From: Chthoniobacterales bacterium
Lineage (GTDB): Bacteria > Verrucomicrobiota > Verrucomicrobiia > Chthoniobacterales > JACTMZ01
Direction: 5' to 3'
DNA length: 64,000 bases
NCBI GenBank assembly: GCA_014879535.1
Contig: JACSRX010000021.1
Coordinates: 1-64,000 of the forward strand
Numbering within the stretch: position 1 is the stretch's first letter; every line of letters begins with the position of its first letter. This document shows positions 1 through 8,430 of the stretch, in pieces. Made by a program: the position numbers and the translations under genes. The notes beneath the pieces were generated by a model. It was not told the origin of the DNA. It worked only from the letters and a program-made list of their open reading frames with translations, and did no database searches.

Positions 1-819
1 GGCGACTGGGAGGTCATTCTGGTGGACGACTGTGGTCCGGAGGACGGCACGCGGGAAGCGGTTGAGTCCCTCGCGCGGGAGCATCCTTCGAGGCGGATAG
101 AATACATCCGCAATGAGCAAAATGTGGGATGCAGTCACACCCGGAACATTGCGATGGCCGGGGCGAGGGGAGAGTTTCTTGCCTTCCTTGATCCGGATGA
201 CTACTGGGGACCTAGGCAACTTGAGATTGCGTTGCAGAGCATCGGGGATGCAGATCTCTGCTTCACCCGCGGCCGCTGCGTCGACGAGCGGGGCAGCGAC
301 TTGGGTCCCCACATGGGGGGGAGGATGGATGAGTTGGTGGCGGCATTTCCGCGTTCGATGTTCCGGGAAAATTTTCTCCTAATCTTCGCTGCGGTGATCC
401 GTCACGACTATATCCGCAAGGTCGGAGGTTTTATCACAAGAGAGCACGCTCTGGTTGGGGAGGATTGGGACTTCTACTTGCGGTGCATTGCTGCCGGTGC
501 GCGCTTCGTATTTTCCGCTGAGGAATGCTGTTACTACCGGCGCTATCAGGGGTCCTTAACGAGCGATTATCTTGGATCAGCGCGCGATTGCGTGCGGGTT
601 GTGCGCAGGAACCGACGCACAGCACGGGGGATCATGCGGAGAGATTTGACGGATGCCCTGCACGAACGGCTGTGCTGGCTTGCGTATCTGCTGACATCCT
701 TCCGGGATTGGGACGGGCTGAGGGACATGTGGGAGGCCTTGCGGCTAAAGCCTTTTGATGTGGCGCCGTTCGTGCAGGTGGCTAAGGGACTGCGCAACAA
801 CTGGAAATCGTTAAGATGA
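1..819 (+). CDS. Glycosyltransferase family 2, 5' end outside the window
   Basis: The reading frame is open from base 1 and begins inside the GT-A fold with VILVDDCGPEDGT, so the first ~29 codons lie upstream. The DPDD motif (residues FLDPDDYWGP) is the usual divalent-metal/nucleotide-sugar site of GT2 enzymes, which transfer a sugar from a nucleotide donor at the cytoplasmic membrane. The remaining 272 codons align end to end, without net gaps, with the second gene at 4252-5157, so this is one copy of a recent duplication. Codon use matches the GC-rich neighbours. Acceptor and donor cannot be told. Confidence 0.85.
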   Translation, partial: GDWEVILVDDCGPEDGTREAVESLAREHPSRRIEYIRNEQNVGCSHTRNIAMAGARGEFLAFLDPDDYWGPRQLEIALQSIGDADLCFTRGRCVDERGSDLGPHMGGRMDELVAAFPRSMFRENFLLIFAAVIRHDYIRKVGGFITREHALVGEDWDFYLRCIAAGARFVFSAEECCYYRRYQGSLTSDYLGSARDCVRVVRRNRRTARGIMRRDLTDALHERLCWLAYLLTSFRDWDGLRDMWEALRLKPFDVAPFVQVAKGLRNNWKSLR

Positions 820-1641
820 ATAGTCTGGCAACAGCAGGCAGCCTTTGCGGTGCCATGCTTGGTGCTATGGCCAGCGTTTCACGATCAGGGCAGCCGATGC
901 GCACTGAATGAGTCGTTTGGCCCGCTACGGTGCACATATTGTGGCTGAGCTACGGCAGTTCCCAGCTTCGACCGGATATTCTGCAACCGCGACCCGCTAA
1001 GGGCCATGATATCAGCCTTTTATCCAGAATAGTCGGTGGTTCCCTCTGAACATTGCAATCCTTGGCTTAGGTTAATAAGCGGGGATTGCTGATCGCTGTG
1101 CTCAAACTACATCCATGCGTTGATTGCGGGAACCGATAGCCTCATACAAATGCTATTTCAGGCGTGAAACTAGTCCACGATCGCGGGACAGGCGCCGATT
1201 TTCAGTAATTAACCGGGACTATTTTGTGGCCCTGCGGAATCGAATCCTCCGGATATGGCGAGCTTGGGTTCCGTCATCGCATTGGTGATCCCTCTCTCCG
1301 ATATGGAACTAAAACCTTTTAACAAATATGTTTTCACTCGCTCTAATCCCGGAGAGGCGATTGTCGCGTTTGAAATAGCTGTTCCGGAGGGGCCTGATCT
1401 GAGGGTGTGCTTTTAAGCGTGTCGACTGTTCTTGCCGGCACCTTCAGATGCTTTGGCTAGGGGGGGGGCATGATCTCGAGGGCTTGCGAGAAGACGAAGC
1501 GGCAAGAGAGCATTTTAAACGGTTGTGCCAAGCAGCAGCGAAAGATGACATCCTTTATGAGACGTGACATCGCCGATCTCAAGGAAGGGCTGCCATGTAA
1601 AACATGATGTGGCATTCAACTTGGAAGGCGTGACACTAAAA
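820..1641. other. Gene-poor, lower-GC stretch, probably decayed DNA
   Basis: About 820 bases contain no convincing gene on either strand. The base composition is visibly less GC-rich than the flanking GT2 genes. A 31-codon ORF (816-911) starts on the ATGA that ends the upstream GT2, at the place where the right-hand copy couples to its downstream gene. Bases ~1470-1607 read in short helical-looking segments (for example RRDIADLKEGLP at ~1560-1595) that are interrupted by stops in all frames, as in a dead gene. A run of nine G lies at 1460-1468. No promoter or terminator could be fixed with confidence. Confidence 0.55.
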
Positions 1642-3177
1642 ATGAATCGATTAACTGGCAGCAGTATTTTTTCGAAAAGACTGCGATTATCCACTGAGCT
1701 ATCAGTAATCGCGTTTATTGCGCTTATGGCGAGAAGCAGCTCAATAAGCGCGCTAAACTGGGCAAGTGATGACTACTCGCATGCCTTTAACCCGCCGGAT
1801 CAGTTCAGTTTCTGGCTGAGCCAGGGGCGATGGGTTCTCTACTGCATAAATGCCGCAGCTGTTGGACTGGGTGCATCTATCCCATTCGTCGGTGGCTTAT
1901 GGGGAATAGCGGAGGCCCTGGCACTTGCAGTTCTGGGTCTGCTATTGCGGCACTTTTGGGATCCGGGTGCACCCTCGGTCATTGGCATTGCTGTTGGATC
2001 AATAGTTGCGTTATCTCCTTACGCCACGGATTTAATGTCATACAATATCAATGGTCCGTGGTTCATTGTATGCATCCTTTCCAGTGCGGGTGTGCTTTTC
2101 TTGCTGAGCCAACACAACAACCAGCCAAGCAGCTTGATTGTTGTGTTGGCCTTGATAATAGTCACGTCCTATCAGGCCCTTGCGCTAATGATTGCTGCAA
2201 TTTTTGTGATAGATGCCCTCGTGAAGCTTGGGGGCGCAAATAATGGGGCTTTAGAAGATGGTAGGCGCGGTATACCAATGCTTGCTCATCGCCTGTTGCT
2301 GCTATTCGTGGCAGTAGCGGTAAATGCACTGATAACAATGGTTATTTGTGCAATCGCAGAGCAACAACTGCAAGCTAGGGGCCAGATCGTTGGCATAAGC
2401 GAGATTCCCGTCAGGCTAATGGCGGCTGCTTTGAAGATATACGATTACTGGGCTTGTGATGAGAGTTCTGTTCCGCGCGGTGCAAAGTTACTACAGATTT
2501 TTCTGCTTGGAGTCGTGATTGTTGGAATAGTAATAAGGTTTTTCAAATGCACTGCACGAAATTGGGTGCACCGATTTTTCGCCGCATGGGCGGCGCTAAT
2601 GGCGTTGTGTTTCAGTATTTGCATCCCTGTGGTGCCGTATTTCGCACTGAGAGAAAATACTGGCCTCATGACGCCGCGCATGATGCTACCATTGACAATT
2701 ACCTATGCTGGCATGCTCTGCGTGAGTTATGCTTTCTGCCCAAGGGGGGTGCGTGGTATTATCTGTGCGCTTGGTGTAATGCTGTGCATTTCGTATGCAC
2801 TGAAAGTCAACGAGCAAAGTGCGGATTTTTCCCGCGTGAATATTAGAGACCGATTACTGGCGAGTCGAATGATTGAGCGCTTCTCGACGATGTCTGATTA
2901 CAAGCGAATGAGAACGGCCGTCTTCGTTGGCGATATGACGGGTATCGGGGAATCTGGCATCCGAACGCGTGCAGTAAGTTTTAACGATTCGGCTTTTGTT
3001 ACGGTATGGTCCCGTGTGGGCCTTTTGAATGAGGTTGGTAGCCTCAACCTTTCAGAGCCGACAGCAAATGACATTGAAATGGCTAAGTTGGTGGCCAGGG
3101 GTAGGCCACATTGGCCTGCAGGAGGTTCTGCGTTTATTCAAGATGAAGTTGGCATCATTGTGGTCGGTGAGGAGTAA
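1642..3177 (+). CDS. GtrII-like membrane glucosyltransferase
   Basis: This is a 511-residue polytopic membrane protein with roughly ten or more hydrophobic segments. Near the N-terminus it has SDDYSH (residues 42-47) and then QGRW (61-64), the arrangement seen in GtrII-type glucosyltransferases (Glucos_trans_II), GT-C enzymes that use polyprenyl-linked sugars to decorate O-antigen on the outer side of the inner membrane. The ATG at 1642 is preferred over the GTG at 1564 because the extension has no family resemblance; GGAAGG lies 13 bases upstream. The GC content and codon use (many A/T-ending codons) are clearly lower than in every neighbour, which points to horizontal acquisition. The gtrA/gtrB partners are not visible nearby. 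The family call is good; the exact sugar is unknown. Confidence 0.7.
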   Translation: MNRLTGSSIFSKRLRLSTELSVIAFIALMARSSSISALNWASDDYSHAFNPPDQFSFWLSQGRWVLYCINAAAVGLGASIPFVGGLWGIAEALALAVLGLLLRHFWDPGAPSVIGIAVGSIVALSPYATDLMSYNINGPWFIVCILSSAGVLFLLSQHNNQPSSLIVVLALIIVTSYQALALMIAAIFVIDALVKLGGANNGALEDGRRGIPMLAHRLLLLFVAVAVNALITMVICAIAEQQLQARGQIVGISEIPVRLMAAALKIYDYWACDESSVPRGAKLLQIFLLGVVIVGIVIRFFKCTARNWVHRFFAAWAALMALCFSICIPVVPYFALRENTGLMTPRMMLPLTITYAGMLCVSYAFCPRGVRGIICALGVMLCISYALKVNEQSADFSRVNIRDRLLASRMIERFSTMSDYKRMRTAVFVGDMTGIGESGIRTRAVSFNDSAFVTVWSRVGLLNEVGSLNLSEPTANDIEMAKLVARGRPHWPAGGSAFIQDEVGIIVVGEE

Positions 3178-3430
3178 GTGGCTGTAGAGCGCATACCGAT
3201 ATTCAGATGTTACCTACAATTCATCAGGATGAGGCGACCAAGACATCAATGAGATCCTCCAGAAGCTGGTGCACGACCGCCGGGCAGCGCCACCGCGCAA
3301 TTCCCGGCTACAAATCCCAACGAATATGAATCCTAATGAACATTAGCATCTATCTGATTTCGAACAGGAGCCAAGCTTTGCCTGTCCCAGCGCCACTGCC
3401 GCGGCTGAAACGTTCAATGGTAAACACTCT

Positions 3431-4207
3431 ATGCAATCAATCGCTGCGCTGATCGTTCTTAGCTCGGCACACGAGGTCCTCTTCTGCCGCTATTTTGAGC
3501 CGACGCTGCCGTGGGGATTGCGCTTGGAAATCTTCGATATGGGCGCCAACCGCGGCGATGGGGCCTACATGAGCGGTGAATGGCAGGATGCAATGTGCGC
3601 AAAGGTCCGCCATGCCTTGGATTTCTGCCGGCGGTCCCCCGAGGGCGAGCCATTCATTGTTTCCGATGTTGATGTGCAGTTTTTTCCCGCGTTCGACGCG
3701 GCTGGCTTCCTGAAGTTGCTGGACGAGGCGGATGGCGACCTGGTGTTTCAGCGGGAGCGCTTTCGCGAGGGTGACCGGGAGGCGAATTGCGGGCTTTATG
3801 CAGGCAGGAACAGTGCCGCGGTGAGGAACCTCCTCGCAGCTTCGTTCGACAACCTCGAGAAGGACCCCATCAAGCACGAGCAGAATGCGGTGAACCGCAT
3901 GATGCGCGAGACCGGCTTCCGCTATGCCATGTTCGACCGCAGGTTCTACGCCCGCACGCACGGATTCCCGCCGCCGCGTGATCTCTGGACGCACCATGCG
4001 ACTTGGACAACGGACATCGCCAGCAAGATCAGGCAGCTCGAGCGCGTTCGTCGGGTTGTGCGGGGAGGGAGGCTGCGCCTCCATGTGGAATCCTATGCCG
4101 AGATGCTCCTGCGACCCCCGGCTGGAATCAGCCGGGCACGGTTTGTGGTGGAGGCGTCCGTAGGATTTCTCCGAAAGGTTCCTCTGTCGCCGGGCTCGCT
4201 GCCTTGA
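3431..4207 (+). CDS. Nucleotide-diphospho-sugar transferase-like protein
   Basis: This 258-residue soluble protein has the motif IVSDVDVQFFP at about residues 75-85, a DxD signature typical of the Nucleotid_trans (GT77-like) fold, followed by NCGLYAGRNS, where family members recognise the substrate backbone. It probably transfers a sugar during surface-glycan assembly. The ATG at 3431 has no strong ribosome-binding site. The preceding 253 bases (3178-3430) hold no gene; a stretch at ~3240-3345 reads as DINEILQKLVHDRR but is closed by stops. It precedes the second GT2 copy by 44 bases. Donor and acceptor are unknown. Confidence 0.65.
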   Translation: MQSIAALIVLSSAHEVLFCRYFEPTLPWGLRLEIFDMGANRGDGAYMSGEWQDAMCAKVRHALDFCRRSPEGEPFIVSDVDVQFFPAFDAAGFLKLLDEADGDLVFQRERFREGDREANCGLYAGRNSAAVRNLLAASFDNLEKDPIKHEQNAVNRMMRETGFRYAMFDRRFYARTHGFPPPRDLWTHHATWTTDIASKIRQLERVRRVVRGGRLRLHVESYAEMLLRPPAGISRARFVVEASVGFLRKVPLSPGSLP

Positions 4208-4251
4208 GGTCGGCATCGCTGTTCGCACTTTTTCATCAGCACACCGAGGGC

Positions 4252-5157
4252 ATGCCGTTGGTCAGCGTCATTCTTCCCAGCTTCCGCATGGGCCGATTCG
4301 TGCCGCAGGCGCTGGGTTCGGTCGGTGCGCAGACGCATGGCGACTGGGAGGTCATTCTGGTGGACGACTGTGGTCCGGAGGACGGCACGCGGGAAGCGGT
4401 TGAATCTTTCGCGCGGGAGCATCCTTCGAAACGGGTCGAATACATCCGGAACGCTGAAAACGTCGGATGCGGTCACAGTCGGAACATTGCGATGGCCGAG
4501 GCAAGGGGCGATTTCCTGGCCTTTCTCGATCCCGACGACTTCTGGGGACCGCGTTACCTTGAGCGTGCCGTGCGCGGCATCGGGAATGCGGACTTTTGTT
4601 TCTGCCGCTGCCGCAGTGTCGACGAGGATGGCAAGGATTTGGGGTCTCACACGGGCGGAAGGATGGAGGAGTTGGTTGCCGGGTTCCCCCGGTCTCTTTT
4701 TCGGGAAAATTTCCTCATTCCATCATGCACTTTCGTTCGGCGAAACGTCCCGGAGCGGTTCGCATTTTTCACGGCGCGCCGCGATGCGATGTATGCGGCC
4801 GATTGGGATTTTTATCTGCGGTGCATCGCCCGCGGGGCGCACTTCGTCTTTTTGGACGGCGAAGACTGCTACTACCGACGCCACGCTGGGGCGGCAACAA
4901 ACAACTATCTCAAAATGACAAACGAGTGCGTCCTGATCCTGCGGGACAACTGGCGTGCTGCCGGGGGTCTGATGAAAGGCGACTTGGCCGCCACGCTGCA
5001 TGAGCACCTGTGCCGGCTGGCCTATCTGAGGATCTCCTTCCGGATGTGGAGGGGCTTGGGCGACGCTTTCGAGGCATGGAGGCGCAAGCCGTTTGACGCG
5101 GCTCCCTTCGTGCAGGTGGCCCGGGGACTGCGCAACAATTGGAAGGATCTGCGATGA
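4252..5157 (+). CDS. Glycosyltransferase family 2 (complete duplicate copy)
   Basis: This 301-residue GT2 begins MPLVSVILPSF, the first strand of the GT-A fold, followed by ILVDDCG and FLDPDDFWGP (metal/nucleotide-sugar binding). It is the full-length relative of the truncated gene at the left edge. The frame is open upstream to 4003 because of overlap with the previous gene. ATG 4252, with GAGGG just before it, fits the family; an in-frame TTG at 4204 overlapping the upstream stop (TTGA) is an alternative. The stop overlaps the next start by four bases. It is probably a cytoplasmic-face transferase for one sugar of the surface polysaccharide. Confidence 0.88.
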   Translation: MPLVSVILPSFRMGRFVPQALGSVGAQTHGDWEVILVDDCGPEDGTREAVESFAREHPSKRVEYIRNAENVGCGHSRNIAMAEARGDFLAFLDPDDFWGPRYLERAVRGIGNADFCFCRCRSVDEDGKDLGSHTGGRMEELVAGFPRSLFRENFLIPSCTFVRRNVPERFAFFTARRDAMYAADWDFYLRCIARGAHFVFLDGEDCYYRRHAGAATNNYLKMTNECVLILRDNWRAAGGLMKGDLAATLHEHLCRLAYLRISFRMWRGLGDAFEAWRRKPFDAAPFVQVARGLRNNWKDLR

Positions 5158-6395
5158 GCGGCCGGTTGCCGCCTGGCCGTCTTGGGATCCGTGGCAAGTT
5201 GCTCGGCTTGATGGCATACATCGGCCGTATGGAACAGGCGGCGCACGTCCGGGCAAGGCATTTGGCCGGCGTGGGACCCGCGCCGGTGCGCATGCTTCTC
5301 CTGAGCGACGGACGATCCGCGCAGAGCGAAGCACAGTTCGACCCGATCTTCCGGAATCTTCCCGTGCTTCGCGAACGCTTCGGACTCGTCGTGGCCCGGG
5401 AGGCGTTGGATGCAGGGTGTCCGCCGTCACCGCATCGGCTTGCGGGATGGGACATCATCGGGTTCAAGCTTGATTACCGCACACCACCCGAAACCGTGGA
5501 GGCCGTGGCTCGGCACCTGGCCCGGTCGAAGCCGGCTGCCTCGGCGCTCGTTTACTGCGACGGCAATGACGAGATGACGGTCCAATGGCCTGGTTTGTTC
5601 CGCCACTGCGACGTTTACTGGAAAAAGCATGCCTTTCGGGACAGGAGACTTTACCGGCGGCGGTTTCGGGGTTCGACCAATCTCACGGAATACGCGTTGC
5701 CTCCCGGCGAGGGCGCCGTGCAGTCGGCGGGCGGGGCTTTCACGCCTCCCCCCGGCGACGGGGATTTGCAGAAATTGTTCGTGGGTTCCTCGGTGGGGCT
5801 CGACAGGAAGATCGCCGCGCTGCAACCGTTGCTGAAAAGCGGGTCTCCCGTGCCTCCGTTTGCGCAGCGCGAGAACGATGTCATTCTCCGTGCCGACGTT
5901 CCCGACAACTGGATGGGGAACCTGCGCCGCCCTGCAGCGGAGGTTCTGGCGGGATTGCAGGGGCGCCTGAAAATCCTGCTGCCGCACGGCCGCGTGCCGC
6001 CGCAGCAGTATGCGGAGGAAATGCTCACGAGCAAAATCTGTGTGTCACCCTTCGGATACGGTGAGATTTGCTGGCGCGACTTCGAGGCAGTTGCCTACGG
6101 GTGCCTGCTCATCAAGCCGGACATGGGTCATGTGGAGTCACGACCCGACATCTTCCAGCCCTTCAAGACCTACATTCCAGTGGCGTGGGATTTCAGCGAT
6201 CTCGAGCAGAAACTGCTGCATTGTCTGGAAAGCCCGGAGGAGTGTGTTCAGATCGTGGCGAATGCAAGACGTGTGCTGGCCGAGGCCCTTGAGCCGGGAT
6301 GGTTCGCCGGCGTCTTCGGGGAATTGCTGCAAGCTTCTGGAAACAGGACAAGCCAAAGACCGTTTCCTCCACAGCTCCACCCACGCGATGAATAA
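5154..6395 (+). CDS. GT-B-type glycosyltransferase, exostosin/CgeB-like C-terminal domain
   Basis: This is a 413-residue soluble protein. The C-terminal third carries KICVSPFGYGEICWRDFEAV then GCLLIKPDM (~residues 290-325), the pattern found in the donor-binding half of exostosin-like and CgeB-like transferases, where the acidic residue after the glycine-rich loop contacts the nucleotide. The N-terminal half has no clear motif. The start is the ATG at 5154, which overlaps the previous stop as ATGA and has GGAAGG upstream. It is followed by a 25-codon ORF that bridges to the next gene. Substrate unknown. Confidence 0.65.
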   Translation: MSGRLPPGRLGIRGKLLGLMAYIGRMEQAAHVRARHLAGVGPAPVRMLLLSDGRSAQSEAQFDPIFRNLPVLRERFGLVVAREALDAGCPPSPHRLAGWDIIGFKLDYRTPPETVEAVARHLARSKPAASALVYCDGNDEMTVQWPGLFRHCDVYWKKHAFRDRRLYRRRFRGSTNLTEYALPPGEGAVQSAGGAFTPPPGDGDLQKLFVGSSVGLDRKIAALQPLLKSGSPVPPFAQRENDVILRADVPDNWMGNLRRPAAEVLAGLQGRLKILLPHGRVPPQQYAEEMLTSKICVSPFGYGEICWRDFEAVAYGCLLIKPDMGHVESRPDIFQPFKTYIPVAWDFSDLEQKLLHCLESPEECVQIVANARRVLAEALEPGWFAGVFGELLQASGNRTSQRPFPPQLHPRDE

Positions 6396-6465
6396 TCACC
6401 CGGCTCTCAAAACCGCAATCGCGCACGGTCTTGCTCCTTCACGCCGCACCGCGGACGCTTTGTGA
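6388..6465 (+). CDS. Possible 25-residue bridging ORF
   Basis: This short ORF starts 8 bases before the end of the upstream transferase gene and ends in a TGA that overlaps the GTG start of the next transferase (GTGA at 6462-6465). The product (MNNHPALKTA...) resembles nothing I know. Its likely value is translational: it would carry ribosomes across the 66-base gap. Similar ORFs bridge 8317-8430 and 18103-18189. Chance is a real alternative in GC-rich DNA. Confidence 0.3.
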   Translation: MNNHPALKTAIAHGLAPSRRTADAL

Positions 6466-7439
6466 TTTCCTTTTTTGCCATTCCCAAACCTTTTACCGGC
6501 AGGACGGCTATGTTGCAGGGCAATGCCCTTACAAGCTGGCTGGCAGCGGATACCCGTTGCGAGGTGCTGGTGTTCGGCGACGAGGAAGGTGTCGCGCGGG
6601 CTTGCGCGGAGGCCGGAGCCCGGCACATCCCGGAGGTTCCGCGCAATGAGCATGGCACGCCCCTGCTGGATTTTGCCTTTCGTGAGGCCGCATCGCTCGC
6701 GCGGAACGAGATGCTGTGCTATGTGAACTCCGACATTCTGTTTTTTCCCGATTTCCTCCCCTCGATTCAGGCGGTCACCCGCCGGTTTTCCTCCTGCCTC
6801 ATTGTCGGAAGACGCTGGAATTTCGATGTGAGCGAACCATTTATCTTTCAGAAGGAGGAAGGATGGCGCGAGGAATTTCAGAAGCACATCCGATCCGCGG
6901 GCGTGCTTTATGACGGCTTCAATATCGACTATTTCATTTTTCCAAAAGCCGTCTTTGCGGAAATTCCGCCCTTTGCAGTGGGCCGCCCCGGCTGGGATAA
7001 CTGGATGATTTATGAAGCCCGGCGCCGGCAGATTCCGGTCATTGACACGACCGAAGCGATTTTTGCCGGCCACCAGAACCACGACTACGCGCATACCCGA
7101 GAGGGGCGCACGGGCGGCAAGGAGGCTCTTTGGCGAGGCGAGGAAGCCAAACGAAATCGGGAGTTGGCTGGCAATCGTCTGTTCCAGATCGAAGATGCCA
7201 CCCATGTCCTGACGGCACAGCGGCGGTTGAAGCGGAAAATCAATCTCGTGCGTTTTTTCCAACGCTGGCAGGTGGCGGCGGAAATCCATCCGCGCCATGC
7301 TTGGCTGCTGCGCCCGGTTTGCGCGTTTTTGCGTTTTCTGGGGCGCTGCGACCATGCGGCCAGGCTCTGGCTGCTGCGGAGAGGCGTGGATGTTTTTCCC
7401 CACCGCCACAAAAGAAAGGGCAGGATTGCCAAGACATGA
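6462..7439 (+). CDS. Glycosyltransferase (GT-A-like, NSD motif)
   Basis: The 325-residue protein begins MISFFAIPKPF, a typical first strand with a substrate loop, and has CYVNSDILFFPDF at ~residues 86-98, a DxD-equivalent motif for metal and nucleotide sugar. GRRWNFD and GWDNWMIYEA follow, the latter like the acidic catalytic region of GT-A transferases. The basic C-terminus may sit at the membrane. The GTG start at 6462 places the fold at residue 1. The stop overlaps the next start (ATGA at 7436). Likely cytoplasmic sugar transfer; substrate not predictable. Confidence 0.6.
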   Translation: MISFFAIPKPFTGRTAMLQGNALTSWLAADTRCEVLVFGDEEGVARACAEAGARHIPEVPRNEHGTPLLDFAFREAASLARNEMLCYVNSDILFFPDFLPSIQAVTRRFSSCLIVGRRWNFDVSEPFIFQKEEGWREEFQKHIRSAGVLYDGFNIDYFIFPKAVFAEIPPFAVGRPGWDNWMIYEARRRQIPVIDTTEAIFAGHQNHDYAHTREGRTGGKEALWRGEEAKRNRELAGNRLFQIEDATHVLTAQRRLKRKINLVRFFQRWQVAAEIHPRHAWLLRPVCAFLRFLGRCDHAARLWLLRRGVDVFPHRHKRKGRIAKT

Positions 7440-8320
7440 TGCTTTTCCCCTTTGCAGCGGATCGCATTACAAAGGAATATTTGAGTGCAGAGCAGTTTGC
7501 AGGGTGCTGCGACCAGCTCTGGAGTTCCGATCTGCGCTCCCCGCTTCCCGTGGATGATCGATCCGCGCCGCGCCACGGGTCGCTCCTTTACGCCAAGCAG
7601 GACCATGCGAGGGCCCTTTTTCCAGGATTGGAGCGGCGGCGGGCGCGCGTGGTGTTGATCACCGCGGAGTCGGATGTTCCCGTGGGGCCAGATGCGGACA
7701 TCCCGCTGCAGGTGGCATCATGGTTCGCCGTGAATGCCGATCACCGGTGCGTGGAATCCCTGCCCCTCGGTCTGGGCAATTCCTATTGCCGGCGGACATC
7801 GAAAGCCGATCTCCTAGCCCGGGTTGCGGGGATGCCGAAAACGGGGCTCCTGTATGTGAACTTCCGGGTGGAGAACAACCCCGCCGTGCGGGCGCCGCTG
7901 TGGGAGAAGTTCCGCTCGGCCGAATGGGCGGGTTCGGCGGCGTGCGAGCAAATCAAGCATACCGCCGCCGACTATGCGCGTGCCATGGCCTCGCACCGAT
8001 GCGTTCTCTGTCCCGCGGGCAACGGCATCGACACGCACAGGATGTGGGAAGCGCTTTATGCGGGAACCATCCCCGTGGTGGAGAGCCACCCGGCTCTCGA
8101 TGCGTTCCGCGATCTCCCGATCCTTTTCGTGGGGAGCCTTGCCACCCTTGGGCGCGGGCAGTTGGAGGCCGCGTATGGGGAGATGCTCGGGCGGACATGG
8201 AATTACGAAAAGCTGTTCCTCCCATGGTGGAGGGAACGCTTCGAACAGTCGCGCCGTCGCATCGACAGGCAGTTGTCGTGGTGCGCCTTCCTCGCGCGGC
8301 GCCTGCGGCGCGTGCGATGA
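7436..8320 (+). CDS. Exostosin-like (GT-B) glycosyltransferase
   Basis: This is a 294-residue protein. The motif CPAGNGIDTHRMWEALYAGT (~residues 195-214), followed by IPVVESHP, is the hallmark of the exostosin-type nucleotide-sugar-binding half found in many bacterial polysaccharide loci. The longer upstream open frame is not conserved; the ATG at 7436 overlapping the previous stop is clearly the start. The product has no signal peptide and should act in the cytoplasm. It is followed by a 37-codon ORF that links it to the next gene. Donor and acceptor are unknown. Confidence 0.7.
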   Translation: MMLFPFAADRITKEYLSAEQFAGCCDQLWSSDLRSPLPVDDRSAPRHGSLLYAKQDHARALFPGLERRRARVVLITAESDVPVGPDADIPLQVASWFAVNADHRCVESLPLGLGNSYCRRTSKADLLARVAGMPKTGLLYVNFRVENNPAVRAPLWEKFRSAEWAGSAACEQIKHTAADYARAMASHRCVLCPAGNGIDTHRMWEALYAGTIPVVESHPALDAFRDLPILFVGSLATLGRGQLEAAYGEMLGRTWNYEKLFLPWWRERFEQSRRRIDRQLSWCAFLARRLRRVR

Positions 8321-8430
8321 TCTTCCTCACTGGAATGATATTTTGGGTGGAATCCGAGACCTTCGCGGGCGTGGTGTGGCAACCGGGCGCCAAAACCGAG
8401 GTTACCAACGACCTTGGCGGCTCACTATGA
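8317..8430 (+). CDS. Possible 37-residue bridging ORF
   Basis: The ATG overlaps the stop of the preceding gene (ATGA at 8317-8320), and the TGA overlaps the ATG of the next one (ATGA at 8427-8430), so the ORF fills the 106-base gap exactly. The N-terminus (MIFLTGMIFWVE) is hydrophobic and the rest is polar. It could be a real small membrane peptide, or only a translational relay between the two transferases. No homologue is known to me. Confidence 0.35.
   Translation: MIFLTGMIFWVESETFAGVVWQPGAKTEVTNDLGGSL

Larger units (their letters stand above)
1..5157. repeat. Direct duplication of a GT2 gene flanking a ~3.4 kb insert
   Basis: Bases 1-819 and 4339-5157 are homologous, equal in length and in the same orientation. 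The first ~65 bases are practically identical and the rest is diverged but clearly related in DNA and protein. Between the copies lie non-coding sequence, a low-GC GtrII-like gene and a nucleotide-sugar transferase gene. The entry spans both copies and the interval between them. Tandem duplication followed by insertion is the simplest reading, but recombination between two related loci would look the same. Confidence 0.7.

Noticed and set aside
1228-1262. tRNA-like T-arm sequence (GGAATCGAATCC)
   Set aside because: The flanking bases do not form a five-pair T-stem and no acceptor, D or anticodon arm can be folded around it.
4003-4251. 83-codon N-terminal extension of the second GT2
   Set aside because: It overlaps the upstream transferase gene in another frame, has no family similarity, and the GT2 fold starts at ATG 4252.
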